A stretch of DNA of 64,000 nucleotides from Scalesia atractyloides (Eukaryota; Streptophyta; Magnoliopsida; Asterales; Asteraceae): the NCBI GenBank assembly GCA_947069175.1, contig CAMTDV010000017.1, positions 49,981,137-50,045,136 on the forward strand, read 5' to 3'. The notes below the pieces were generated by a model. That model worked only from the letters and a program-made list of their open reading frames with translations. It was not told the DNA's origin and did no database searches. Positions 46,359 to 57,915 of the stretch are shown here, in pieces. The stretch's first letter is position 1. Every line of letters begins with the position of its first letter. Both the position numbers and the translations under genes were made by a program.

Positions 46359-48033
46359 TGGTGTGTGATGAGCGTATTATATTTTTATTAATATTTTGAG
46401 CCCTTTTTACGCATTATTCAAGTTTTAAATTTATAAAACAAGATATTGTACAAACACTATACACACACTTGGGCAAGTGCACCCATCGTGAGCGTAGTAT
46501 AGTGTTGGTAAGATACTGAGGTCGTCAAAGGACACAAGAGCTTTTAGTATCGGTTTATCGTCAAAGTCTAATCAATCTAAATTTTTGATAAAAGATGTTT
46601 AAAGCATAAAAATAAATAAAAATAAATAAAACGAAATACAATTAGACTAGGTAGAATCACTTGTATCCAACTTCTCTTTTATGTATCCTTTGATAGTTTT
46701 TATACTTTCGGACTTTTTAAGAGGTTATCTTAGTTATAGTAGTAGGCCCCTCTTTTGAAGGTGACATTACCCTCAACCCAATGGTTTAAGTCAGCAGGGA
46801 TACAATTCCAAAGGGTCGGAATATTTGAAGACAATTAAATAAGTTATTAATGCGAAAAGTGGTAGGCCCCTCTTTTGAAGGTAACGATACCCCCGGATAA
46901 GTGGTTTGAGTCAGCAAGGATACAATCCCAAGAAGCCGGTTTAAAGTATATGAGGGTTCAAGCTATTCGCGCCCCCGCCATCCAATACCTATAGAGCATT
47001 GAAGGAGGCCCTAGTAAGCTTGAACCAAGTCCTCGCAGGATTTATACCTGAACGAGACAAGAATTTTACCAAACCACCCTTCTAACCCCCTTCCAAGTAG
47101 TTAACGCGCTTTTTGTTGACCGTAAAGACACGAATGAGCAAATCAATGACACCATGAAGAAATGGTTAGGAAAATTCACTTTCAACATAAGAAACTAGTT
47201 ATTAAAGTCATTAATACATACCCAATTAAAAAGTGCCGAAAGATTAAAAACTAAAAGTAATACATAAAAGATTAGTCTTCACCAAGTGATGTAAGGAATT
47301 TAGCCAAGCATGGCCTTTGTTTGACAAGAACCCTTACAATCTATCTTGGATCCCGAGACTACTACACACTCTAAAGATGATTGATGGATGATGGTCATGG
47401 GTGTTGGTGTTGTAGTGGTGGCAAAGTGAGAGAGAAGTGGCTTGCTAAGGGATGCCTTTGAAGTGAACCAAGCAACCCTATTTATAATCCAAACAGTAGC
47501 CCGACCACGACCCCATGTCCAGTGGGCACGACCCATGGCCAACCATATTCTCTTCCTTCATTTATTGCATCTGACAGCAGAGGGCCCCACACGACCCCGT
47601 GGCCTCTGGGCACGGCCCCGTGGTCAACTGTTCGCTGTACTATCTGGATTCTGCAAATTTTATAGTTGACCACACCCCATGTTGGTCTGGGCAAGACCCT
47701 GTGATGGGCGTAGAAGCTTCTGCAGGTTTTGTCTTGAAGTGCAAGGTCTGACCACGCCCCGTGTTCGGTTGGGCACGACCCCATGGTCATCTTCTGTTAT
47801 CTTGTTTTTATCTTTGGGGTGTTGCTGAGGGATCCATCATGGCTCATTATTCCTTCTTTTCGTATTTATGTTGGTTTTGACTGCTTATTTTGCTTCTTTT
47901 ATTCTTTTAAGCTCTTTTTATCCTGAAAATACAAAAGGAACAAAGAAACGTGCTTTTCCCAACATTAGTACTAAAAAGGGTTAGTTTTATGCCTCTTTTG
48001 ATGTAATTTATATGTTTCATTTTGCACACATCA
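46359..48033 (-). repeat. 5' LTR of element A
   Basis: 1,675 bp, matching 22156-23850. It contains the same CACGG-NN-CCGTG phrases (47500-47800). Further copies lie inside the element at 46070-46235. Confidence 0.92.
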
Positions 48034-48038
48034 GGACG

Positions 48039-48237
48039 TAATGGTTCTCTTTGTCAAGAAGAAAGATGGTTCTTTCTGTATGTGTATCGATTACCATAAA
48101 CTCAACAAGCTTACCGTCAAGAACCGTTATCCCCTCCCTCGCATCGATGACCATTTCGATCAACGCTAAGGCGCAACGTGCTTCTCTAAAATCGTTCTTC
48201 GTTTTGGCTACCATCAACTCCGTGTCCTCGAAGAGGA
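48039..48237 (+). pseudogene. Reverse transcriptase remnant of element E, right piece
   Basis: Continues the frame of 22126-22155: VLFVKKKDGSF, CIDYHKLNKLTVKNRYPLPR, IDDHFDQ, a stop (TAA where Gln is usual), then GATCFSKIVLRFGYHQLRVL and EED. This is the Ty3 RT block before the YxDD motif. Homology stops where element F starts at 48238. Confidence 0.88.
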
Positions 48238-48865
48238 TGTTGGAATTGAACGCTATACAAAGGAACAGATGATATAAAGCCAATAACACTATCCGCGGTT
48301 TGGTTACATTATCAGAGGTTACAACCTCTGATGTATATACACTGCTTTCCAGAAGATCTGGCTCCTATCATCTGTCTCAACAATTGTCAAAGGTCTGCCA
48401 GAAGAACAGAGATTAGAGGATAGAGATCAGAGTTTAGTTTATTATTTTAATATTCAATGTAACAGTGCTTTACACTATCAGATGATAGATAGCAGTGTTT
48501 TCAGTTAGTTATTTAGTTTGTTAAATGTCTCTATCAACCCTGACGTCATCAAAGATGCTCAGTGGTTAGATAGTTAGTATAAATAGGTGAATCGTTGTAA
48601 CATTTGAAATGTCTATTAAAAAGATCATTCACCAATCATCTTCTCTGAGTTTTCTGTACTATCAAACTGTTGCAATTGGCTGAGGGGGAGTTTGTGAACC
48701 ACATGCAAAGTTTATCAACCTGAAAGCATGATGATGATGAAAACAAACGACCTTTACTTGTAGTAAAAATTTTCCATCTTATTCCGCTGCATTTACTTTA
48801 CCATTCAGTCATATTTCCATTATTTGAAACAAAAACTACAAGTAAATCAAACTCAGATCCTAACA
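48238..48865 (+). repeat. 5' LTR of element F (about 628 bp)
   Basis: The start TGTTGGAATTG lies exactly where RT homology of E ends, and the end TCCTAACA mirrors it. Contains ATCAGAGGTT-AC-AACCTCTGAT (48311-48332), a perfect dyad with 10-bp arms, and a tataaatag box at about 48578. The start is inferred, since the second LTR is absent. Confidence 0.7.
48311..48332. repeat. Perfect dyad, 10-bp arms, 2-nt centre
   Basis: ATCAGAGGTT and AACCTCTGAT flank AC, in the upstream part of the F LTR. Confidence 0.9.
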
Positions 48866-48867
48866 AT

Positions 48868-48879
48868 TGGTATCAGAGC
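48868..48879 (+). promoter_or_regulatory. Primer binding site of element F
   Basis: TGGTATCAGAGC, 2 nt after the LTR end. Matches initiator-Met tRNA. Confidence 0.95.
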
Positions 48880-49022
48880 TTGGTCAATTAAAATTTGGTT
48901 AAATTCAATTTGATTTGAAAGATCAGCTCTCCTTGCTAATTAGTTTGATAGTTTTACTTGAAAACAGAGTTTTTATTACGTTCAAAGTTTTTAAAACACA
49001 AATCTGTTGTAAACAAGCAAAA

Positions 49023-50120
49023 ATGTCTCAAAACACATCAGATTCCAACATTGAATCTATGTTGAAACCACCGATGTTAAAACGTAATGAATATTGCATA
49101 TGGCAACGTCGGATGGGTCACATCTTAGCTCAGCAAAACACCAGATGTTGGCGATCCGTTGTGTTTGGACCACATATTCCATTGGTTCCAAGCACAGAGG
49201 ATCCCAACACTGAAGTGCCAAAAAATCCTGAAAACTATTCTGAGCAGGATTTCCAGAAAATAGAGTTGGATGCAAAAGCGTTTAGCATTGTTGCTTCCGC
49301 GCTACCCAACAAAATCTATGCTGGACTGCTCCACTTCAATAGTGCAAAAGAGTTGTGGGATTCACTAAAAGAACAGGTGGAACTGAAGAAGTGATTGAAA
49401 CTAATAAAGAAGTTCTTAATCAACAGTATGAAACGTTTTGTCATGTAAAAGGTGAGTCGTTAACACAACAGTTCGAACGTTTTAGCTGTCTCATCAGTGA
49501 ATTGAAACTGGTTAACGTTGAATTTCCTAATTCGATTGTCAATAGTCGTTTCTTAAGATTGTTACCAGAGAAATGGAGACTGTAGCTTGTGTTACACAAA
49601 CATCTGTTGGGTTTAAAGAGATGACCCTTACTCAACTTCATGGTCAGCTCCTCACATATGAGAGAGAGTTTAACCAGAAAAAGAAGTTACAAGAGTCATG
49701 GAAAGCAACTGACGACTAGACTTTGGGTAGCACTACTCTTTATAGTCATGAATAGGGTTCTGGTAGTGGAAAGGATCAGGGTTATGATCATTATATTAAT
49801 ATAACTTCTGGAAACAATCTTATATCTGATCCTTACACACCTAATTTTGCTTTTGCTGCAAATGGGGAAAGGCAAAACTCTGACAATATGTCTTTTTAAA
49901 TGAATGATTTACAACATTTTGAACCCACTGATCTGGAAGAAATGGACATTTTACATCAGCTGGCACTTTTGAGTGTTAGAGCAAGTATATTTTATAAAAG
50001 GACTGGTAGAAAGTTTCCTGGATTGCATGGAGGGTTAAACGTGGGGTTGGATAAATAAAAAATTAAATGTTATAAGTGCAATAGGTTAGGACACTTTGCC
50101 AGGGATGCGGATCTCAAACT
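49023..50120 (+). pseudogene. gag of element F, broken
   Basis: Starts MSQNTSDSNIESML at 49023. Includes YCIWQRRMGHILAQ and FNSAKELWDSLKEQ, then after a frameshift near 49375 VLNQQYETFCHVKGESLTQQ. The zinc knuckle CYKCNRLGHFARD (near 50070) has lost its last Cys (ARDAD). Several stops lie between 49580 and 50110. Confidence 0.85.
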
Positions 50121-50360
50121 GTAGGTCAAATTGTGACTCACCCCTGCTCATTATTTCCATTTACCCCTACACCACAAATGCAAAACACTGCTCACTATGC
50201 ACATCATGCTACCACTGTTCCTGTCTCATCCAAACACCTGCTCCATAAATTCAGTATTCCAAGCACCACCTCAAGTGCATGTGCAACAAGCTCCACATGT
50301 CACTCAAACAACTCAAACCACTGCTCCTGCAGAGGTTAAACAACAGAGCTTCTTTATAGT

Positions 50361-51831
50361 TTGCCTAAGGATTTAACTGATGAAAACTTTGCTCTAATGG
50401 CTAAAAATGATTTTGAAAATGAAAATATTTGTTTAATGGCCTTAGAGACTGTAGTTGAAGGTGATGAGTCTAAAGAACAAGTATCAAAAACTGATGAGGT
50501 TCAAAGCTGTGAAGAAGCAGTGGTTATACCAGTGGTTTCACAAAACAATGCTGATGAAGAAAAAGCTTCTCTATCTGACCCATGGGATACAAAGGTGTGT
50601 GAAGAAGATTGTGACTGTGCTCTTATGGCTGCTTCCATGGGAGCTTCTACTTGCCTTGATTGTTTATGCTATGTAGATAGTGGAGGCTACAGGCACATGA
50701 CAGGATGTAGAGCCCTGCTCAAGGATTTCTTGGCTCATGGAGGGGGTGATATATCCTTTGGTAACAATTCAAAAGGGAAGGTGTTGGGATTAGGATGTGT
50801 TCAAGCTGGGAATCTCAAATTTGAAAATGTTAACTTAATTGACAATCTAAAATTCAATCTTTTGAGTGTCTCACAAATGAGTGACAAAGGGTATCGATCC
50901 TTCTTTACAAAGAAAGCTTGTCAAATTGTAGGACCAAAGGTTGTCAAAAAGATTGATCAAATCATTGCTGAGAGCAAAGCACAACTTGTTGCTCATAGGA
51001 GTGGCAATGTATTTGTGGTTGATATGTTGAAAGATAACCCTATGTCTAATGCATGCTTGTTCTCAGTTGTTTCCAACAAAGAGACAGAGACAGTTTTTAG
51101 AGAGTCTGGTGATTGTCTTCAGATTTTTGTGTGCCCAAAAACAATTTACTTGTGAAGAACATTGTGTTTCCTGTTTAAAAGGTAAGCAACATAAAAGTTC
51201 TTACAAGTCAATTGAAGAGTCCAAAACAACCCAATGCTTACATTTATTGCACATGGATTTGTTTGGCCCTGTAAAATCATGATTTTAATGAAGAAAAGAT
51301 TTTGCTTAGTCATAATTGATGATTTTCAAGGTTTACATGGACATTCTTTTTACACTCCAAGGATGAAACTGCAGGTATATTGCAAAATTTTGTCAAACAA
51401 GTTGAAAAGCAATATAACCTTGCAGTAAAATTTTTTAGGAGTGACAATGGACAGAGTTTAGGAACAAAGAGTTGGATGTCTTCTGTGAGTCAAAAGGGAT
51501 TGTTAGGCAGTATAGCATCCCTAGAACTCCAGAACAAAATGGGGTTGTTGAAAGGAAAAACAGAACTTTGATTGAATCAGCAAGAACTATGCTAGCAGAT
51601 TCTGGTTTACTCTTGACTTTTTGGGCAGAGGCTGTAAACACTCCTTGCTCTGTTCAGAACAGATTTTTTATTAACCCTAGGCATCAAAAGAATGCCTATG
51701 AATTGCTTTACAAAATCAAACCTCTGATCTCATATTTCAAAGTTTTTAGTTGTCCTTGTTTCATTTTGAACCTAAAAGATTCTATCTCTAAATTTGCAGC
51801 CAAAGTTGATTGTGGTTATTTTCTGGGATAG
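50361..51831 (+). pseudogene. Protease and integrase of element F, broken
   Basis: CYVDSGGYRHMTG (near 50668) is the Copia protease site with DSG. LLSVSQMSDKGY follows in the pre-integrase region. The zinc-binding part has CVSCLKGKQHKSS and HMDLFGPV (51160-51275), with frame changes at about 51150 and 51280. The integrase core shows FFRSDNG (near 51435) and IPRTPEQNGVVERKNRTL (near 51515). Frame changes at about 51380 and 51470 separate the blocks. Confidence 0.88.
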
Positions 51832-53313
51832 TCAACCACTGCCAAAGCCTACAGAGTTTTTAATTCTAGGACCAAGTGTGTTGAAGAAACTCTGAATGTG
51901 AAGTTCAATGAACTCTCATCCTTGAAAATCGCAGCAAATCCTGCTGAATTGTTTGATTTAGATAAATTTACATTTGAAGATGTGTCTGTCAAGACTAACA
52001 CTGCAGGTACACCACAAGCATCCACACAAGAGCAAGGATATGATTGCATACTTCCAAACTTCAAGATCAGTCCTTCAAGCAGAGGAGCAGATGTTAATAA
52101 CAATGGTGAAAGCTCTGCTGGTTCAACAGTGGTCAATACTCAAACCTCTGCTTGCTCTCAAAATCAAAACACAGTTGATAAAAATCCATCTAATATGGAT
52201 AAAAATCAACAAACACTCACATCATTACCACCTATACCACCCATACCACCACCTCCATTCCAATCAGAGGCTGGACCATCAAATTCACTAGTACAGGTTA
52301 GCTCAGATGATACACATTTGCAAGCTTCACCTCAAAGTGCAATTTTTCCTTATCAAGGTGATTTGATTTTCCTCAAAAGCCATCCATTGGATCAAGTTAT
52401 TGGCAACATAAATGAGGGAGTGCTCACAAGAAGCCAATCCTAAAACATTTTTGCCTATTTGTTGGCTTTCTATCACTCACACAACCGTCAAGTACCAAGA
52501 GGCACTAAAAGACAATAGTTGGGTAGAAGCTATGCAAGTGAGCTCCTTTAGTTTAAAAGACAACAAGTTTGGGAACTTGTACCACTGCCTAAGGATGTCA
52601 GTCCAATTGGCACAAAGTGGGTCTTCAAGAACAAAACAGATGAAAGAGGTATCGTTGTCAAGAAAAAAGCAAGGCTCGTGGTTCAAGTCTATAGACAGGA
52701 AGAAGGCATTGACTATGATGAAACCTTTGCTCCAGTAGATAGGTTAGAAGCCATCAGACTGTTCTTAGCTTTTGCTACTAACCACAACACCAAAGTGTTT
52801 CAAATGGACATCAAAAGTGCATTCCTGTATGGAATAATCAAGGAAGAAGTGTATGTGTGTCAACCTCCTAGATTTGAAGATGCATTTCATCCTGATCATG
52901 TTTACAGGTTAAACAAAGCACTGTATGGTCTAAAACAAGCACCAAGAGCCTGGTATGAAACTCTATCCACTTTTCTCTTATCCATTGGTTTCACCAGAGG
53001 TAGGATTGATAAAACCCTATTTTTAAAATGGAAAGGAAAAGATTTGAAGCTTGTCCAAATTTATGTGGATGACATCATTTTTGGATCCACATGCACTGCC
53101 ATGTGTGAAGAGTTTAGAAAACTCATGGCAGCAGAGTTTGAAATGAGTGCAATGGGTGAGTTGCAATGTTTTCTTGGTTTACAAGTCAAACAAATGCACA
53201 ATGCTACTTTCATCCATCAAAATAAGTATGTCAAAGAACTACTTAAAAAGTTTGATATGGATGATTGTAAACCTTGCAGCACAAAGCTAGTCACTATTGA
53301 TGGTAAAGATTGA
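51832..53313 (+). pseudogene. Reverse transcriptase of element F, broken
   Basis: After a Ser/Pro-rich spacer (51898-52443), RT starts with EALKDNSWVEAMQ near 52500. It continues with YDETFAPVDRLEAIRLFLAF, MDIKSAFLYG, LNKALYGLKQAPRAWYE and the catalytic IYVDDIIFGS (near 53065). A shift near 52680 separates the first part. The motifs fit SIRE-type Copia. Confidence 0.92.
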
Positions 53314-53341
53314 CCCTGTTGATCAAACAATCTAAAGAAGC

Positions 53342-54417
53342 GTGAATGGGTCTTTAATGTACCTAGCTGCATCAAGGCCATACATCATGTTTGCTACATG
53401 TGTTTGTGCCAGATCACAGTCATTACCTAGAAAGTCTGATCTTATTGCTGTAAAAAGAATATTTAGATACATAAACGGTGCTCCCACACTTGGTATCTGG
53501 TATCCTGCTAATGGGAACATTGAGCTTTCAGGTTACTTAGAGAGTGACTTTGCTGGATGCAAGACAACAAGAAAGTCCACATCAGGAGGTGTCCAATTCC
53601 TAGGTGATTGCCTGGTGTCTTGGCAAAGCAAAAAGCAATTTGCAGTTTCCACATCCACTGCTGAGGCAGAGTATATAGTTGCTGCAAGTTACACTGCTTA
53701 AATCCTGTGGCTTCAAAATCAACTGTTGGATTTTGGTATCACTGCTTTAAAGATTCCACTCAAAATTGATAGTCAAGCAGCAAAAAATATCATCAAAAAT
53801 CCTGTATCTCATTAAAAAAAAACACACGTTGATATTAGACATCACTTTTGAGGGATTGCTATGAAAAATGTTTGATTTCTTTACAACATGTTTGTGAATG
53901 CTAGGATCGGACCCAACTTGTGAGCTTCCGGTCAGATTTGCTCAGCTAACAGAGGCAAAATTTATTGTTAGCCGATTGAACAAACACAAGAACAAGTGTG
54001 ATGATTACTATTTAACCGTCTGTATCTTGTATTGATTAACTTCGTAAAGATTACAGACTCGAGCAGGGCTTCACCTCTGATCACCAAAAAAACAACATCC
54101 TAGACAAAATCCTAAGTCACTTATTTATAGGCAAGACACGACAGCACCTAGAACTTAGGACCTTAAAATTTCGTACGAAAATCCTTACAAATTTTCGTGC
54201 GAAAATTCTACTATCTATACAAAACTTTCAAATAATAACATTTGACGCTTCGAAACCCTATCTATACATCAGACTCATCCTAGACGTAGGCAATAGACAT
54301 ATGTGCACCTACAATGTCCATGCTAAGGATCAACTGGCAGATGTTCTAACAAAAGCTTTGGATACATCTACCTTTGAAAGTTTGATCTCTAGAATTAGAA
54401 TGCTAAACATGGATTAA
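53342..54417 (+). pseudogene. RNase H of element F, split by solo LTR I
   Basis: MNGSLMYLAASRPYIMFATC, ESDFAGCKTTRKSTSGGVQF and STAEAEYIVAAS are the Copia RNase H motifs. After 53701 stops and a poly-A-like run break it. It resumes after LTR I with KDQLADVLTKALDTSTFESL and ends at the TAA at 54415. Confidence 0.88.
53899..54313 (-). mobile_element. Solo LTR I in the RNase H of F (about 415 bp)
   Basis: TGCTAGGATCGGACCC to GTGCACCTACA resembles the LTRs of B, C and G in start, tatttatagg box, cagggcttcacc phrase and end. It holds TTTCGTACGAAA and TTTTCGTGCGAAAA dyads (54170-54203). The flanks share only aatg, so the TSD is imperfect or the ends are off by a base or two. No internal region. 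Confidence 0.8.
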
Positions 54418-54842
54418 AAACAGTTTTCTGGTGATCCATGTGTAAATAGCATCATAATGTTTTCAGAAAATCAAAATTCCATCCTTAAAAATAGTTTAAA
54501 ATTGAATTTCTTAATAAATCCTCAAAGTCTGTTCAAACCACTGATAGCATTAATACTGTTCGTTTAAATAAGGTCTATCCACTGCCAAAGTGTATTCTCT
54601 GATAGTGTTAAACACTATTCACAATCCACTGCCCATATCTTCAACAATGTTTTCCAAACAACTGTCTTCCATTGTCAAACAGAGGATACCCGTGAACAGA
54701 CGTTATTTGACAGTGGTTTGCGTCAGATACCACGTCATCATCACTTTTTCAAAACCCTATAAAAACCCTGTTTTATCAATAACATAGTTTCCACTTTTAT
54801 CGTGTTGAATTCAAAAATTCTCAAAATGATTCTCTCTCAATC

Positions 54843-57304
54843 ATGGCACCCAAAGCGAAAACCAAAGCGAAATCTAAACTAGAACCACCACCATTCACCC
54901 TCATCATAAAAACTCCTCACAATTACACTGCAATTTTTGAAAGAACCGATTCAAATACAAGATATCATCCGATGATACAAATCTTGGAAGAATCGAAATT
55001 CAGACACATGTTAACTGTCAAAGCCCCCATTTGTCTAGTGTCATAAAGACAATTTTGGGCAAACGCAGAGGTTCACTCCACATCTGAGGGTGTTCCTTAT
55101 GCTACCATATCAAGAGTGGGCAAAACGCTATTGCAAATCAGTCCACAATCCATATCTCAAGTGTTCGCATTGAATGATATGGCACATCCTGTGACATTTC
55201 CAATAAATGAGGTACAAGCAGCATTTTTGGAAATAGGTTATATTGGGCAACTCAAAGGTATGACTATCTATAAACCCAACTTTCCTGCTGAGGTGAGATT
55301 CTTTTTCCACACACTTTTAACTTGTCTCTCAGCAAAAACAACTGGTTTTAATGAAATACCATTGAATATTCAGTATCCGGGCTATGCTATTTTTACTGGA
55401 TCAAATTTAACTTTTCCCAGATACTATTCAATGGCATTGTGACAAAATTTAATAACATAAAGAAAAGAAAAGCTTTCCCAGATACTATTCAATGGCATTG
55501 TGATAAATTTTAATAACATAAAGAAAAGAAAAGCTTTCTTGATACATCTAAGATTTCTGAGTGTTTATCTTCATAATCAGTTACCTGAGAATGATGCTAA
55601 ACAAGGCACGGTTACTAACCCAGGCAGCCTAACTCATGAAACTTTCACAAGGATCACAATCAAGACAAAGTTTCTAAAACACAAGTAGAAGAGGAAGAGC
55701 AAGTTTTACCTGAATAAAATGTTTAATCTCAACCTCTTGCTACTGAGCCCACTGCTCTTGGTGATCAGGGCATTCAAACCACTGCTCTGAAACCCACACC
55801 AAAAGTCTCCAAAAAGAAACCATAAAAAATTACCAAAAAGCCCACCAAACCCAAAAAGGGTCCTCTAGAAGATGAGCTCCCAGAGTTTAACCCTGTGATA
55901 ACACAAAATCACCACAAAACACTGCTGCTACCTTCACAACAGATGTTAGAAAGATCTCAACCTGGCTTTGAAACTCCTCCTTCTTCCTCACAAAAAGGAA
56001 AGGTTGTAAACATAGGGACACAAAATTATGAAGCTCTAGGATCACTTGGTTCTATCTTCCACCTCCCATCTCCCAGGGAAATGTCTCTTTCTACACCACA
56101 CCCTTCACCAACAAAATCACTACCACCTGCAATATTGCCTTTGCTGAATGAAATTGAGTTAAAACAGCTAACCAGTTCTTCTCACCAACCTATTAATGAG
56201 AATATACTCCAAGAAGTGACTGGGTCTGACTCCTTACTCATTGCTAGCCCATCAGCAAGTGAAGAGGATACATCCCTTGGGTTACATGTAACCCTTGGTG
56301 ATAGTTCGACAAGAGCAGCTACTACAAATGCTAAACTACCAAATTTTCAATTGGACAGTGGTTACATATATAAGACTCTTTTGAGGGAAACCACTGCTGA
56401 GGCTACCAAGATAACCTCTGTTCCAATGGGAAGTCCCAGTACCAGGATCAAGGGGCATCTACGTTTGAAACAGGTGTTGAAAACCCTGTTCATGATGATG
56501 TAGATACAACTACTACTTTTGGAAGGAGTTCAGATGATTCTATTAAATTAGGTGATGATCTAAAATATCAAGATTTGACGGAGAGAGTATCTAACATTGA
56601 ATCATCTGTCCTTGAAATCATAGATCTATTGAAGTAGATGATAACTACTAAAAGCCAACCCTCTGTCACAACCACTGATGATCTCAAACAAGCCTTAGAC
56701 CATTTGTTTCAACAACAAAGATACTTTGCTGATTTCAACACAAACATCAAATGCAAGAGATGAGAAACATGGTTGATGCCAGATATATGGATACACTTGC
56801 AGAGATTAAGGCAATCAAGGCTCACATTCTTCAAACCACTGGTACAACTCCTCCTACGGTTATTTTGGTAAACATTGATGATGCCAAAAAGGGGGAGAAA
56901 CCTTTACAGAAAGAAGGGCTAAGACTTGAAAAGGATGCACGACCAACAGTGGAAATTCCTAAGCCAGATGGATCCAAAAAGATTGATGAAACAGGAAACT
57001 TCATGGCCAGGGAAAGAATGAAGAACAAAATGAGGGTAAGAGATGAGGGCAAAGCGTTGGTTGAGAAAAAGTTGGCTAAACAAAGAGAAAAAGAAGAGGT
57101 TGGTACTTCCACAAAGAAGAGACCAGTTAGAAAAACTAGGCAACCAACAACCACACCTTCTAAAACTCTGCCTGTTGCTACTTCAACCATTGAAACCTCT
57201 GCTCCCACAAAATCTCTTATACCTCCTCCAACAACAAAACCAATTTCCACCACAACAGATGTTACAACACCTGCTGACACAACAGAGGTTATAGCAGATG
57301 TTCT
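54843..57304 (+). pseudogene. Post-pol (envelope-like) ORF of element F, broken
   Basis: Begins MAPKAKTKAKSKLEPPP at 54843. After a stop near 55044 it continues in the frame 55047-55440 (FWANAEVHSTSEGVPYATIS, then FPINEVQAAFLEIGYIGQLK). Then comes a Pro/Ser/Thr-rich part (55895-56503) and a lysine-rich coiled coil (56751-57304). SIRE-like elements carry such an ORF after pol, often called envelope-like, with no proven function. I see no clear signal peptide or membrane helix. Cut off by G. Confidence 0.65.
55416..55540. repeat. Tandem duplication, 61-bp period
   Basis: cccagatactattcaatggc at 55416 recurs at 55477, with aacataaagaaaagaaaagc in each copy. It disrupts the post-pol ORF of F. 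Confidence 0.9.
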
Positions 57305-57702
57305 TGTTGGATCGCTCCACGATTAGCATAGGAACCTAAAATTGGTATCTAACGTTCGTATAGGCGGAAACTATATGACATGTTAATCGAATGTGCAAAG
57401 ATTACTCGTTTAATGTTTGTTTATTGATCTTAAATGTCAAATATATGTCAAAACCAGATCGGGCAGAGCTTCACCGTACAAGTGACAAAGTTGCAGAAGT
57501 TACAAATGAAAAACACAAGTCACCTATTTATAGTTTTACAAGTTCGCTTGGAAGGACACAAGTTCGGCCGAACTTGTTCCAACATTACAATCCCGGGCGA
57601 ACTTGATCAACAATATACATAAATACGACTATTTCTAACGTATTTTAGCCCAAACTAAATACACTCGATCCAAGACTAAGACATAGACATTATGTACTAA
57701 CA
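57305..57702 (-). repeat. 3' LTR of element G (398 bp)
   Basis: TGTTGGATCGCTCCACG to GTACTAACA. The first 120 bp align with the B and C LTRs. Contains CAAGTTCGGCCGAACTTG (near 57560) and a tatttatag box. Confidence 0.85.
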
Positions 57703-57715
57703 GACTCCCCCTTGG
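57703..57715 (-). promoter_or_regulatory. Polypurine tract of element G
   Basis: ccaagggggagtc in element sense, the same 13 bases as in B and C. Confidence 0.85.
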
Positions 57716-57915
57716 ATATCGTCTTCGTCTTGATCAGTCTTCAAAGCTCTATCTCTGCCTCACGCGTCCAAAGAAGTTCTTGATTGGCTTCTTTCTTCTT
57801 TCTGGCGATGGAATCGGCGTTTGATATGTAGGTGGCACTTTGGTCATGAATTAAAAACGTCTAAGTCTTGCCTCCTTTGTTCTTTCTAGAAATTGTTCCC
57901 GATGCCTTTCTTCTT

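Larger units (their letters stand above)
22156..48033 (-). mobile_element. Athila-like Ty3 retrotransposon A, carrying nested elements B, C and D
   Basis: LTRs at 22156-23850 and 46359-48033 (about 1.7 kb each) start TGGTGTGTGATGAGCG and end in TCA. The 5-bp TSD ggacg is exact (22151-22155 and 48034-48038). A primer site next to the right LTR and gag reading leftward show minus orientation. The interior codes for gag and an aspartic protease only; no reverse transcriptase or integrase lies between the protease and the left LTR. It is therefore non-autonomous. C and D lie about 20 bp apart in its gag gene. Confidence 0.9.
48238..57304 (+). mobile_element. SIRE-like Copia retrotransposon F, 3' end cut by G
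   Basis: A 5' LTR, an initiator-Met primer site, gag, protease-integrase, reverse transcriptase, RNase H and a further ORF after pol, the layout of the SIRE/Maximus lineage. All frames carry stops or shifts. Solo LTR I is inserted at 53899 and element G at 57305, and the 3' LTR is not in the window. Confidence 0.85.
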
